Below are positions 27,571-35,051 of a DNA stretch of 64,000 bases, piece by piece (position 1 is the first letter of the stretch; each line of letters starts with the position of its first letter). Under the pieces are notes generated by a model. The model saw only the letters and a list, made by a program, of their open reading frames with translations. It was not told the DNA's origin and made no database searches. The stretch comes from Sulfobacillus sp. (GTDB lineage: Bacteria; Bacillota; Sulfobacillia; Sulfobacillales; Sulfobacillaceae), in the NCBI GenBank assembly GCA_027343695.1, contig DAHWKJ010000030.1, positions 56,650-120,649 on the forward strand, in the 5' to 3' direction. Made by a program: the position numbers and the translations under genes.

Positions 27571-29079
27571 ATGTTGACGGTGGGGTCGGCCTTATCCGGA
27601 TCTGCACGCCGAATGGGACTAAAAAAGGCGTTGATTTTTGGTGAACACGCGTTGACCTATCGGGAGTTGGATACACACGCCAATCAGATCGCCTGGGTAT
27701 TGCATCAGGAGGGTATTCAACCGGGGCAACGTGTGGCACTTCTTCTACCCAACGGATTGGAGATGGCTGAAATCTATTTCGGCGTCGCGAAGGCTGGCGT
27801 CGTGGGTGTACCCCTTAATTTACGCTGGGCACCGCCGGAGATTGCTTATGCAATCGCTAATGCGCAGATCTCTCTGATTATCGCGGACCCGGAGTTCGAG
27901 CCTATATTGAGTTCACTGCACTTGGATCAGGTAGCGGTGTTATATACCGGAAGTAAGGGCACTTGGACGGAGCGGGTGGCAAGGGCGCCGTCGACCGAGC
28001 CGAATTTTTATGAAGTGCAAGAGGACGATCCCTGGGTCCTAGTTTATACTTCTGGAACCACCGGGAAACCCAAGGGCGCGGTGCGCTCACATCGTGCCAA
28101 TATTATGATTGCACTGGCTCTGGCTTCCGAACTTGGCATTTCGTCGGAGCAAGTAGGGTTTGCAATTCTCCCGATGTTTCACGTCAATTCGATGTGGTTT
28201 GTTACCCTGTCGATGGCGATAGGAGCCACTTGTGTAATCTATCCGCATCGGACGTTTCACCCCCACCATGTCATTGAGCAGGTGAATCTTCATTCTGTGA
28301 ATTATGGCATGTTTGTGCCGAGCCTGCTTACGTTTCTTGCAGACGCGGTGGAATCGGGAAAGGTGCGTGCCGAAGGACTTGAAGTGATTATGACGGCGTC
28401 GGCGCCGTTAGACAGCACCCTTCGAGACCGGGTCATTCGCGGCTTTCCCGCAGCGCGGCTCTATGATATCTACGGCTCGACCGAATATGGTGCCGCGACT
28501 ATGGTGCGCCATTCTTTACATGGGCCCCTTGGCTCGGTCGGATACCCGACCATTGGCCAAGACATTAAAATTCTGGACGACGAATGCAGGCCAGTAGTTC
28601 CAGGTGCTATCGGCGAAGTATACGTTCGCGGCCCGTCGTTGATGACCGAGTATTGGGACAATCCTGAGGCGAACCAAAGTAGCTTCACTCCGGACGGCTT
28701 CCTTACGGTGGGCGATATGGGCTATATAGGGGATGATGGGCTCCTCTTTCTTGTTGATCGGAAACAAGACATGATGATTGTCGCGGGAGAAAATGTTTAT
28801 CCCACGGAAGTCGAAGACGTGCTTCTCCGACATCCGGATGTTGCCCTGGCCGCTGTATTTGGGGTACCCGATGCGAGGCGTGGCGAGCGGGTTCTTGCCT
28901 TAGTCACGGTGCGAGAGGGGCACACCCTGGACCTTGATGCCCTTACGGATCTGTGCCGGGATAACCTGGCGGATTATAAACGCCCATACCGGATTAAAAT
29001 TACGCCCAACTTGCCGATCGGTCCCTCGGGGAAAGTTGTCCGCCGATTAGCTAAGGAATCGTGGGGGCCTCTAGACTAA
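27571..29079 (+). CDS. Acyl-CoA synthetase / AMP-dependent ligase
   Basis: This adenylate-forming enzyme activates a carboxylic acid as acyl-AMP and then as a CoA thioester. The P-loop YTSGTTGKPKGAVRSH (about residue 155) is intact. It is followed by DIYGSTEYGA, the hinge region TVGDMGYIGDDGLLFLVDRKQDMMIVAGENVYPTEVEDVL, and the C-terminal catalytic Lys in GPSGKVVRR. At 502 aa it is normal. The chain length of the substrate cannot be told. Its stop is near a large palindrome that probably ends transcription. Confidence 0.88.
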   Translation: MLTVGSALSGSARRMGLKKALIFGEHALTYRELDTHANQIAWVLHQEGIQPGQRVALLLPNGLEMAEIYFGVAKAGVVGVPLNLRWAPPEIAYAIANAQISLIIADPEFEPILSSLHLDQVAVLYTGSKGTWTERVARAPSTEPNFYEVQEDDPWVLVYTSGTTGKPKGAVRSHRANIMIALALASELGISSEQVGFAILPMFHVNSMWFVTLSMAIGATCVIYPHRTFHPHHVIEQVNLHSVNYGMFVPSLLTFLADAVESGKVRAEGLEVIMTASAPLDSTLRDRVIRGFPAARLYDIYGSTEYGAATMVRHSLHGPLGSVGYPTIGQDIKILDDECRPVVPGAIGEVYVRGPSLMTEYWDNPEANQSSFTPDGFLTVGDMGYIGDDGLLFLVDRKQDMMIVAGENVYPTEVEDVLLRHPDVALAAVFGVPDARRGERVLALVTVREGHTLDLDALTDLCRDNLADYKRPYRIKITPNLPIGPSGKVVRRLAKESWGPLD

Positions 29080-29134
29080 ATCCTCCACGAGATATAGTTC
29101 TGTTATCCCGTAGTGTATCGCGGTGTGACTGTAA

Positions 29135-29181
29135 CCTAAAGTCTCGTGCGTCCCTTTGGAGGGGCTGCATGAGGCTTTAGG
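29135..29181. terminator. Bidirectional imperfect palindrome, probable terminator
   Basis: CCTAAAG, CTC and TGC on one arm pair with GCA, GAG and CTTTAGG on the other, separated by single mismatches, around CCCTTTGGAGGGG. It lies between two convergent genes. T tracts are short in both directions. Confidence 0.55.
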
Positions 29182-29207
29182 CCCATCTGATCGGAGCGCT
29201 TTCCCCG

Positions 29208-30362
29208 TTAGAACACGAGTGCTTGGCTGAAGTCCTCCAGGATATCGGTAGAATCTTCCAAGCCTACGGATACCCGCACCACATCGCCGGTAATTTCCCG
29301 AATCCGGCGTTCCTCCGGTGTCAGGGCAGCATGGCAGTGCAGTTCGGGTAGCGACACGATGGTTTCGGTGCCGCCGAGCCCAGCTCCAATTCGTGCCCAT
29401 CGTAATCGTGACGCCATGACAGTCACCGCTTCGGAACTTTTTAAGCGGAATGTGACCATTTGCCCGAAACCACGTTCAGTCGTCATTGTGCGTTGGGCTA
29501 CTTCGTGACCGGGATGTCCTGGGAGACCTGGATAGTAGACGGTGGAGACCGCAGGATTGCCGGCCAGTGTTTGAGCTAGCTCATAGGCCGTGCGAGACGC
29601 ATGGCGCATTCGCACTGGGAGCGTCCGAAGCCCTCGATGTACGGTATACGCGTCATCGGGTGATAAAATGGCCCCCGCTGCATTTTGTATAAAGTACAAC
29701 CTTTCTGCTAAACCCGATTCGCGTGCCACGGCGAGCCCAGCGGTGACGTCAGAATGGCCCCCAATCATCTTGGTGCCTGAATGCAGCACCAAGTCTACTC
29801 CCATCCGTAAAGGATTTTGAAGGTAGGGAGTGATGAACGTGTTGTCAACCCAGACTTCTATCCCGTGGCGATGGGCCCAAGAAACTATGTTGGGGATGTC
29901 CGCAACGTGCAGAAATGGGTTTGAGAAGTTTTCTACGAGAAGGGCCTTCGTGTTGGGGCGTCTGACAGATTCCAAATGGGGCAACGAGTCGGTATTGGCA
30001 TAACTAGCGGCGATGCCAAAACGGCTGAAAACACCACGCAAGAGTCGTTGCGTGCCGCCCTGACAATCTTCTGAGACGATCACATGATCGCCACTCTTTA
30101 AAAGTAAGAAACTGGCGGTCAAGGCGGCCATGCCTGAAGCAAAGGCAAATCCTCGCACCCCGCCTTCGATGGACGCGATGGCGTTCTCGAGAGCATTTCG
30201 GGTTGGGTTTGCGGACCGCGCGTAGTCAAATGGGGGCGGGTTCCAAGGGTCCGCCTGATGGTAGGTGGTGGCTCGGTATATGGGTGGCACCACGGCTTGG
30301 CTGCTGGGGTCCAGTTGGTGAGCATGGACAAAATTGGTGTCAGAATTCGGTGTGGCTGGCAT
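29208..30362 (-). CDS. Transsulfuration PLP enzyme (cystathionine gamma-synthase/lyase family), copy 2
   Basis: A fold-type I PLP enzyme of the Cys/Met metabolism family. The PLP region reads FASGMAALTASFLLL, VWVDNTFITPYLQNP and LVLHSGTKMIGGHSDVTAG with the Schiff-base Lys. At 384 aa the size fits MetB, MetC or a gamma-lyase; sequence alone does not separate these. It follows a close paralogue on the same strand with a 46-bp gap, suggesting one makes cystathionine and the other cleaves it, or that they run opposite directions of the pathway. GGGGAAGG precedes ATG 30362. Confidence 0.85.
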   Translation of the reverse strand: MPATPNSDTNFVHAHQLDPSSQAVVPPIYRATTYHQADPWNPPPFDYARSANPTRNALENAIASIEGGVRGFAFASGMAALTASFLLLKSGDHVIVSEDCQGGTQRLLRGVFSRFGIAASYANTDSLPHLESVRRPNTKALLVENFSNPFLHVADIPNIVSWAHRHGIEVWVDNTFITPYLQNPLRMGVDLVLHSGTKMIGGHSDVTAGLAVARESGLAERLYFIQNAAGAILSPDDAYTVHRGLRTLPVRMRHASRTAYELAQTLAGNPAVSTVYYPGLPGHPGHEVAQRTMTTERGFGQMVTFRLKSSEAVTVMASRLRWARIGAGLGGTETIVSLPELHCHAALTPEERRIREITGDVVRVSVGLEDSTDILEDFSQALVF

Positions 30363-30408
30363 GGTAGTTCCTTCCCCTCATTCTTGTTGGAGACCCCGCA
30401 TGAGAGAC

Positions 30409-31545
30409 TTAGAGGCTTAGCGCCGTTTCTAAGTCGTTTACAAGGTCGTCGGGATGCTCGATGCCCACTGAGAGACGCATCAATCCTGGGTGGATGCCCA
30501 ATGCGATACGGATGGCTTCTGGCAACTCACGATGGGTTTCGGTATAGGGGTGGGTAATTAGAGACTCCACCCCACCCAAACTAACGGCCGGAAGGATGCA
30601 CCGCAGTCGGGATGAAAAATATCCGGGATCCACATGGGCTGGAAGTTGGAACGAAACCATGGCTCCGGGTCCGGTGGCTTGGCGTTGGTGGAGGGCAATG
30701 TCTTCATCGGTCCCAAGGTCGGGATAATATGCGCGTACTACACCTGGATGGTTGTCCAAAAATTGGGCGATCTGTCTCGCGCTAGATTCCTGTTGGTTAA
30801 GACGCAATGCCAACGTCTTCAGACCTCGCATCACCAGCCAACTATCGATCGGACTCAAAGCTCCGCCACAGGCGTTGGCAATAGTGGCTATTTGCTCAGC
30901 GCGCTTCGGATCGCGAGCGATGACGGCACCCGCTAGGACATCGTTATGGCCAGCGAGGTATTTGGTAGCACTGTACACCACCAAATCGGCGCCCAGTTCA
31001 ATGGGACGCTGGCGCAAAAACGTCATAAAGGTATTATCGACTGCGATCAATGCGCCGGATTCGTGTGCTATGCCGGAAATGGCCCGAATATCGGAGACTT
31101 GTAACAGGGGATTACTGGGACTTTCGATAAAGACCAATTGGGTGTTAGGGCGCATCGAAGCCCGGACCTGCGATAAGCTTCGTGTATTTACGTAAGTGGT
31201 TGAAATCCCGAATTTTGTGAATGTATCCTCAAAGAGCCGATAGGTGCCGCCATATACATCTTCCGTGAGTACGACGTGGTCTCCTTGCTTCAACGTAGCG
31301 GCGATAGCGTGAATCGCCGCCATCCCCGAGCTGAAGAGACTTGCCCCAGCTCCGCCCTCAAGGCTCGCCAGCGCTTCAGCAAGCGCCCCTCGTGTAGGGT
31401 TGCCGGTACGGGAATAGTCAAAGGGCCCGAGACCTTCGGGGCCGTGTTGGTATGTTACGGAAGGATAAATCGGGGCAGAAACCGAACCGTAGGATGGGTC
31501 GGCATGGATCCCGACCTGGGCTAGCTGTGTTTCGCGGTGCCACAC
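30409..31545 (-). CDS. Transsulfuration PLP enzyme (cystathionine gamma-synthase/lyase family), copy 1
   Basis: A second, related PLP enzyme of 378 aa. Diagnostic segments are YSRTGNPTRGALAEALASLEGG, LFSSGMAAIHAIAATL, IAVDNTFMTFLRQRPIELG and LVVYSATKYLAGHNDVLAG, the last holding the PLP lysine. The C-terminus has SLGGVESLITHP and RLSVGIEHPDDLVNDLETAL. GAAAGGAG precedes ATG 31545. The gene runs ahead of copy 2 and behind a 127-aa gene, forming a probable three-gene minus-strand operon. No SAM or T-box leader was seen upstream. Confidence 0.87.
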   Translation of the reverse strand: MWHRETQLAQVGIHADPSYGSVSAPIYPSVTYQHGPEGLGPFDYSRTGNPTRGALAEALASLEGGAGASLFSSGMAAIHAIAATLKQGDHVVLTEDVYGGTYRLFEDTFTKFGISTTYVNTRSLSQVRASMRPNTQLVFIESPSNPLLQVSDIRAISGIAHESGALIAVDNTFMTFLRQRPIELGADLVVYSATKYLAGHNDVLAGAVIARDPKRAEQIATIANACGGALSPIDSWLVMRGLKTLALRLNQQESSARQIAQFLDNHPGVVRAYYPDLGTDEDIALHQRQATGPGAMVSFQLPAHVDPGYFSSRLRCILPAVSLGGVESLITHPYTETHRELPEAIRIALGIHPGLMRLSVGIEHPDDLVNDLETALSL

Positions 31546-31565
31546 ATGAAATCTCCTTTCACCGT

Positions 31566-31949
31566 TCAGGATAGTAGAAACCGTTCAAGTCCTTCTCGGA
31601 TGGCCGTACTCTCCGAGGACAAGATCAAAAGTTCTTGGCTTAGTTTCTCAATCCATTGGTCCAACGGGATGGTTTCTGTCTTTAAGGCAATATCGCGAAC
31701 CACCTTAATTCTTTGCGCCTCAAGACGGCCTCGGTTTTGGAGCAGACTATACTTCATATCGCCCAATGTTACGTGAATGGCGGAAACAGGCTTGCTTTTC
31801 GAAAAAATCCCCCCGCGCCGCTCGACGATAGTGTGGTTCGGGATAGCGCCTTCGAGTTTTTTAGCCAGGATCTCTAAAAAAGCCAAGATGTCACCGCCAT
31901 CTTGGCGCAGGCTGGCAGCCAAAATATCGAATGATAAATCGTCGGCCAA
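31566..31949 (-). CDS. Conserved-looking hypothetical protein
   Basis: A 127-aa soluble protein with no recognised family. It is helix-rich, starting DDLSFDILAASLRQDGGDILAFLEILAKKLEGAIP and ending in an amphipathic stretch (EKLSQELLILSSESTAIREGLERFL). I start at TTG 31949 with AGGGGTG at 8-nt spacing. It lies 20 bp upstream of the transsulfuration pair and is likely cotranscribed. Codon use is like its neighbours. Confidence 0.6.
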   Translation of the reverse strand: MADDLSFDILAASLRQDGGDILAFLEILAKKLEGAIPNHTIVERRGGIFSKSKPVSAIHVTLGDMKYSLLQNRGRLEAQRIKVVRDIALKTETIPLDQWIEKLSQELLILSSESTAIREGLERFLLS

Positions 31950-32092
31950 TTCAAGAACACCCCTGTCAGCGTTTGCTCATTATTTTATCATAATGGGGGG
32001 CTCCTGGCGCAGTATGGTGCGAGACGAATGATGCTTAGGAATCTTCAACTGGCTGACTCTTCGCCCCTTTATCCACGCGGTACAGGGTCTAT

Positions 32093-32144
32093 CATGCAGT
32101 ACGGGTCAAGGTATGCCGGCTATGGCGTCGACCCGTACTGCGTG
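32093..32144. repeat. 15-bp inverted repeat in a gene-free gap
   Basis: CATGCAGTACGGGTC and GACCCGTACTGCGTG (14 of 15 paired) enclose 22 nt. A third, imperfect copy in the forward sense, CCACGCGGTACAGGGTC, lies just upstream at 32073-32089. The rest of the 292-bp gap (31950-32241) shows no other feature. Confidence 0.7.
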
Positions 32145-32241
32145 GTAGAGAAAACGCGAGAATCTGACGATTTAGTATTTTGGCCGGTGGGGCTTACGTT
32201 CAGCTTCGAACTAGAAATCTAGCGTGAGGATACGGTTTACC

Positions 32242-32526
32242 TTAAAGATGCTTCAAGAGTGGGACCGCTACCTGTTGAACTTTCTCGTACAGGCTAGAGA
32301 GAATGGTGGCAAATACGGCCCTAGTACCCTCGGCGTGAGTCAGAGCATGCTGTATGGTGCCCAATCCGTTTATGATGGGGATAAGCTGCCACAAGACGAG
32401 GGCTGCTAAAAGGATCAAGATGAGCAAGAGATTGCGCATATAGTGTTTTTTAGGCTTCGTCTTGCGCGGTCCGCCGGGTAAGGTCATAGATTTGTGATCG
32501 CGGCTAACTTCGGATGGGGTTGACAT
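32242..32526 (-). CDS. Small single-pass membrane protein
   Basis: A 94-aa protein with a basic cytoplasmic N-terminus (PRKTKPKKHYMRN), one hydrophobic helix (LLLILILLAALVLWQLIPII) and a C-terminal amphipathic tail. GGGAGGCG lies 6 nt before ATG 32526, which supports translation. No family is recognised and no neighbour shares its transcript clearly. Confidence 0.6.
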   Translation of the reverse strand: MSTPSEVSRDHKSMTLPGGPRKTKPKKHYMRNLLLILILLAALVLWQLIPIINGLGTIQHALTHAEGTRAVFATILSSLYEKVQQVAVPLLKHL

Positions 32527-32598
32527 GGTTTCGCCTCCCAGTATTTACCATGAATGCTATCATGGTGGGGAATTACCGGCAATCGGAACCATAGTGCG

Positions 32599-32616
32599 TC
32601 GATCGACGTCGATCGA
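32599..32616. repeat. Perfect 18-bp palindrome
   Basis: TCGATCGACGTCGATCGA reads the same on both strands. It lies between the divergent small membrane gene and the SAM-I regulated operon and could be a protein-binding operator. The surrounding 32527-32835 stretch holds no gene; a looser dyad ACCATGA-TCATGGT is at 32546-32565. Confidence 0.6.
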
Positions 32617-32835
32617 GCGATATACCGCCAGTTGCCATCATTTGCTGGGAAAGTATCGCGGGATAGCCATGATTCGCGCGGTTTTAGGATGGTAATAATG
32701 GCTGAATCCCGATTTATAGGGACTTAGCACGGCCTGGGCTCATCGCGACCACCAAGACGGGCGGTTGACTAATTTTGGCGGTGTCCGTTTCCAACGCCGA
32801 ATCGGAATCTTCTGGATGAGGGCGATTTTTCCCCA

Positions 32836-32864
32836 TTGACCTCTTGGTCAGTAGATGATACAGT
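32836..32864 (+). promoter_or_regulatory. Promoter of the SAM-I/methionine operon
   Basis: TTGACC and TACAGT with a 17-bp spacer sit about 20 bp before the riboswitch, with a start expected near 32871. Confidence 0.7.
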
Positions 32865-32884
32865 CCAATCAATCAAATACGTTT

Positions 32885-33000
32885 ACTTCTTATCAAGAGT
32901 GGTGGAGGGACTGGCCCTGTGAAACCCGGCAACCCCCGTATGGGAGGGTGCTAAATCCTGAAAGATCCTTATCGGGGGATCTTTGCAGATGAGAAGAGTG
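32885..33000 (+). promoter_or_regulatory. SAM-I riboswitch (S box)
   Basis: The leader shows the S-box blocks in order: CTTCTTATCAAGAGTGG, AGGGACTGGCCCTGTGAAACC, CGGCAACC, GGTGCTAAATCCTG, and a closing GATGAGAAG that completes P1. SAM binding should favour the downstream terminator and so switch the metE-like operon off when methionine is ample. Confidence 0.95.
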
Positions 33001-33001
33001 C

Positions 33002-33033
33002 ACACGCCTCTTCTCATCTAGGCGTGTTTTTTT
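33002..33033 (+). terminator. SAM-I riboswitch terminator
   Basis: ACACGCCT and AGGCGTGT pair and are followed by a T run. The loop side CTCTTCTCATCT is a perfect 12-base complement of the P1 3' strand AGATGAGAAGAG, giving a textbook antiterminator that competes with both P1 and the terminator. Confidence 0.92.
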
Positions 33034-33072
33034 CTCTGTGCACCATAGTTGGAATAGGACGAGGAGAGCGAA

Positions 33073-34068
33073 ATGATGCGGATAACGACTTTAGGAACCT
33101 ATCCTAAAATCTCCAAGGATCAAGGACCCAGTGTTCGAACGGCGATTCAGCGCTTCGAGCGCCAAAATATAAATGCCGCCGCGTTGGACCAGGTTTATCG
33201 AGACGTGACTCGCCGCGTGCTGACCATTGCGGCGGAAAATCGATTAGATCTGACCACGGATGGGCTCATACGATGGAATGACATGTTCGACGCGGTGGTT
33301 CGAGATATCGAAAACGTTGCGTCTGCGGGATTGCTCCGATTTTTAGATAATAATTTCTATTACCGACATCCCTTGATTCGTGGCCGTTTGTCCTATCAAG
33401 GCGGCGTCTTGCGGTGGTGGCTGGCAGAAGCCCAACGTTTGTCGTCCGTACCTCTGAAGGCTGTATTGCCCGGACCTCTGACCTTTTTGAAGTTATCGGA
33501 AGATGATAGCTACCAAGATCGGGGCCGGTTGCTCGCGGATTTGGTCGAGGTGTTACGCCTAGAGGCGCAGTCACTACGCGACATCGGAGTGGCGGAAATT
33601 CAGTGGGATGAGCCGGCTCTCGCATATTATCCGGGGTGGGATGTTCAGGAGGTTAAAGAAGTTCTGGGCGCTTTGATTGCCGGTGCTGAGACGCCTCAGG
33701 CCGTGGCGCTATATTGGGGACCTAATGTCCACTCTTGGATAAACCCCATGAGTCAAATCGGATTTGATCGAATTTATTGTGACGCCGTGTCCGATCCTGA
33801 GGTGGTGCCATATTTACAAGGCAATACGGTGCCCAGCGAGGTGGGCCTCGGCTTAATCGATGCCCGGCAAGTGAGCCGTGAACCTGTGTCTAGCACTGCA
33901 CGTGTGGTCGAACGGGTGTTGGCTGTGCAAGGGGACCATAAGGTATGGTTGCACCCCAATGGGGGACTTGAACTCTTGCCACCCGACCGAGCCGAAGAAA
34001 AATTACGAGTCTTGGCCGAAATCCGCGACGCCATCCACGGACGCACTGAAGGAGGATTTACATCATGA
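33073..34068 (+). CDS. MetE-like half protein lacking the zinc ligands
   Basis: This 331-aa protein has the MetE/UROD-type barrel, with ITTLGTYPKISKDQG at its start and LKAVLPGPLTFLKLSEDDSYQD and IQWDEPALAYYPGW in the core. The positions that bind catalytic zinc in MetE are replaced: HxC becomes LYWGPN and DCGLKTR becomes HPNGGLELLP. It therefore resembles the non-catalytic N-terminal half of full-length MetE, or a degenerate core-MetE. It overlaps the next gene by 4 bp (ATGA), which implies coupled synthesis and probably a heteromeric complex. Assignment is by eye. Confidence 0.75.
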   Translation: MMRITTLGTYPKISKDQGPSVRTAIQRFERQNINAAALDQVYRDVTRRVLTIAAENRLDLTTDGLIRWNDMFDAVVRDIENVASAGLLRFLDNNFYYRHPLIRGRLSYQGGVLRWWLAEAQRLSSVPLKAVLPGPLTFLKLSEDDSYQDRGRLLADLVEVLRLEAQSLRDIGVAEIQWDEPALAYYPGWDVQEVKEVLGALIAGAETPQAVALYWGPNVHSWINPMSQIGFDRIYCDAVSDPEVVPYLQGNTVPSEVGLGLIDARQVSREPVSSTARVVERVLAVQGDHKVWLHPNGGLELLPPDRAEEKLRVLAEIRDAIHGRTEGGFTS

Positions 34069-35051
34069 CTCGAACATTGCAAACCACCAGCGTGGGGAGT
34101 TTCCCCAAACCGCCGGCTCTCGTAAGGGCACGGGCTCGATTTCGACGGCACGAAATTACCGCTCAGGAACTACATCTGGCGGAACAACAGGCCACATTGG
34201 AGGTCATTAAACTACAGGAAGAATTGGGCATTGATATCTTAGTCCATGGCGAAATGGAACGGGGAGACATGGTGGCCTACTTCGCTGAGAACTGGAACGG
34301 ATTTGCGATTTCGTTACCGGTGCGCTCTTACGGGAATCGTTACTATCACAAACCGGTTGTGCAGGGCCCGGTTTCATTTAAAGAGAAACCAGGGTTGACG
34401 GTTCCGTCGTGGCAAGCGGCGCAAGCACTTACCGACAAACCCCTGAAGGGAATGTTAACAGGCCCTTACACCATTTGCGACTGGTCATTTAACGACTATT
34501 ATCCCGATCGCCGAAGTCTGGTTTTGGAATTAGCGCATCTGGTCCATGAGGAAGCCATGGCACTCGCCCAAAGTGGAGCCACTTACATTCAAATTGATGA
34601 ACCGGCCATCTCAACGCGGCCACGGGAATTGGACCTTGCGATTGAGGCTATGGGGATTGTCACCCGAAATTTGCCAGCGCATACCATCAGCCATATTTGC
34701 TATGGTGACTTCGAAGCGATATATCCTGCGTTATTGGATTTACCGGTGGATCAACTTGACCTGGAAGCCACCAATGGCCACTTTCATTTGCTGGATGTAC
34801 TAGGGTCGGTTCCCTGGCCGAAAAACAAGGAATTGGCTCTCGGTGTGGTTGATGTCCATAGTCATCGATTGGAGTCTTTGGATGAGGTCAAGGCCGGCAT
34901 CTTACGGGCGTTGGAGGTGGTTCCTCCCCATTTGTTGTTCATCGATCCAGATTGTGGGCTAAAGACCCGCACCTGGGATGAGGCGGTGGAGAAACTGCGC
35001 GTAATGACCCGCGCGGTGCAGGCAGTGCGCGATGAGCTAGGGCTCGACTAG
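34065..35051 (+). CDS. Core-MetE type methionine synthase (catalytic half)
   Basis: A 328-aa single-domain cobalamin-independent methionine synthase homologue that should methylate homocysteine. The zinc ligands are complete: H210 and C212 in SHICYGD, E234 in LDLEATNGH, and C297 in DPDCGLKTR. The N-terminal SVGSFPKPPAL and HGEMERGDMVAYFAE are family hallmarks. Full MetE is about 750 aa, so this is the C-terminal catalytic part encoded alone. The methyl donor of short MetE proteins is uncertain. AAGGAGG precedes ATG 34065; its TAG stop overlaps the next GTG. Confidence 0.85.
   Translation: MTRTLQTTSVGSFPKPPALVRARARFRRHEITAQELHLAEQQATLEVIKLQEELGIDILVHGEMERGDMVAYFAENWNGFAISLPVRSYGNRYYHKPVVQGPVSFKEKPGLTVPSWQAAQALTDKPLKGMLTGPYTICDWSFNDYYPDRRSLVLELAHLVHEEAMALAQSGATYIQIDEPAISTRPRELDLAIEAMGIVTRNLPAHTISHICYGDFEAIYPALLDLPVDQLDLEATNGHFHLLDVLGSVPWPKNKELALGVVDVHSHRLESLDEVKAGILRALEVVPPHLLFIDPDCGLKTRTWDEAVEKLRVMTRAVQAVRDELGLD

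Noticed and set aside
32028-32222. 64-aa ORF across the inverted repeat at 32.1 kb
   Set aside because: Its codons are explained by the repeat and there is no ribosome site.
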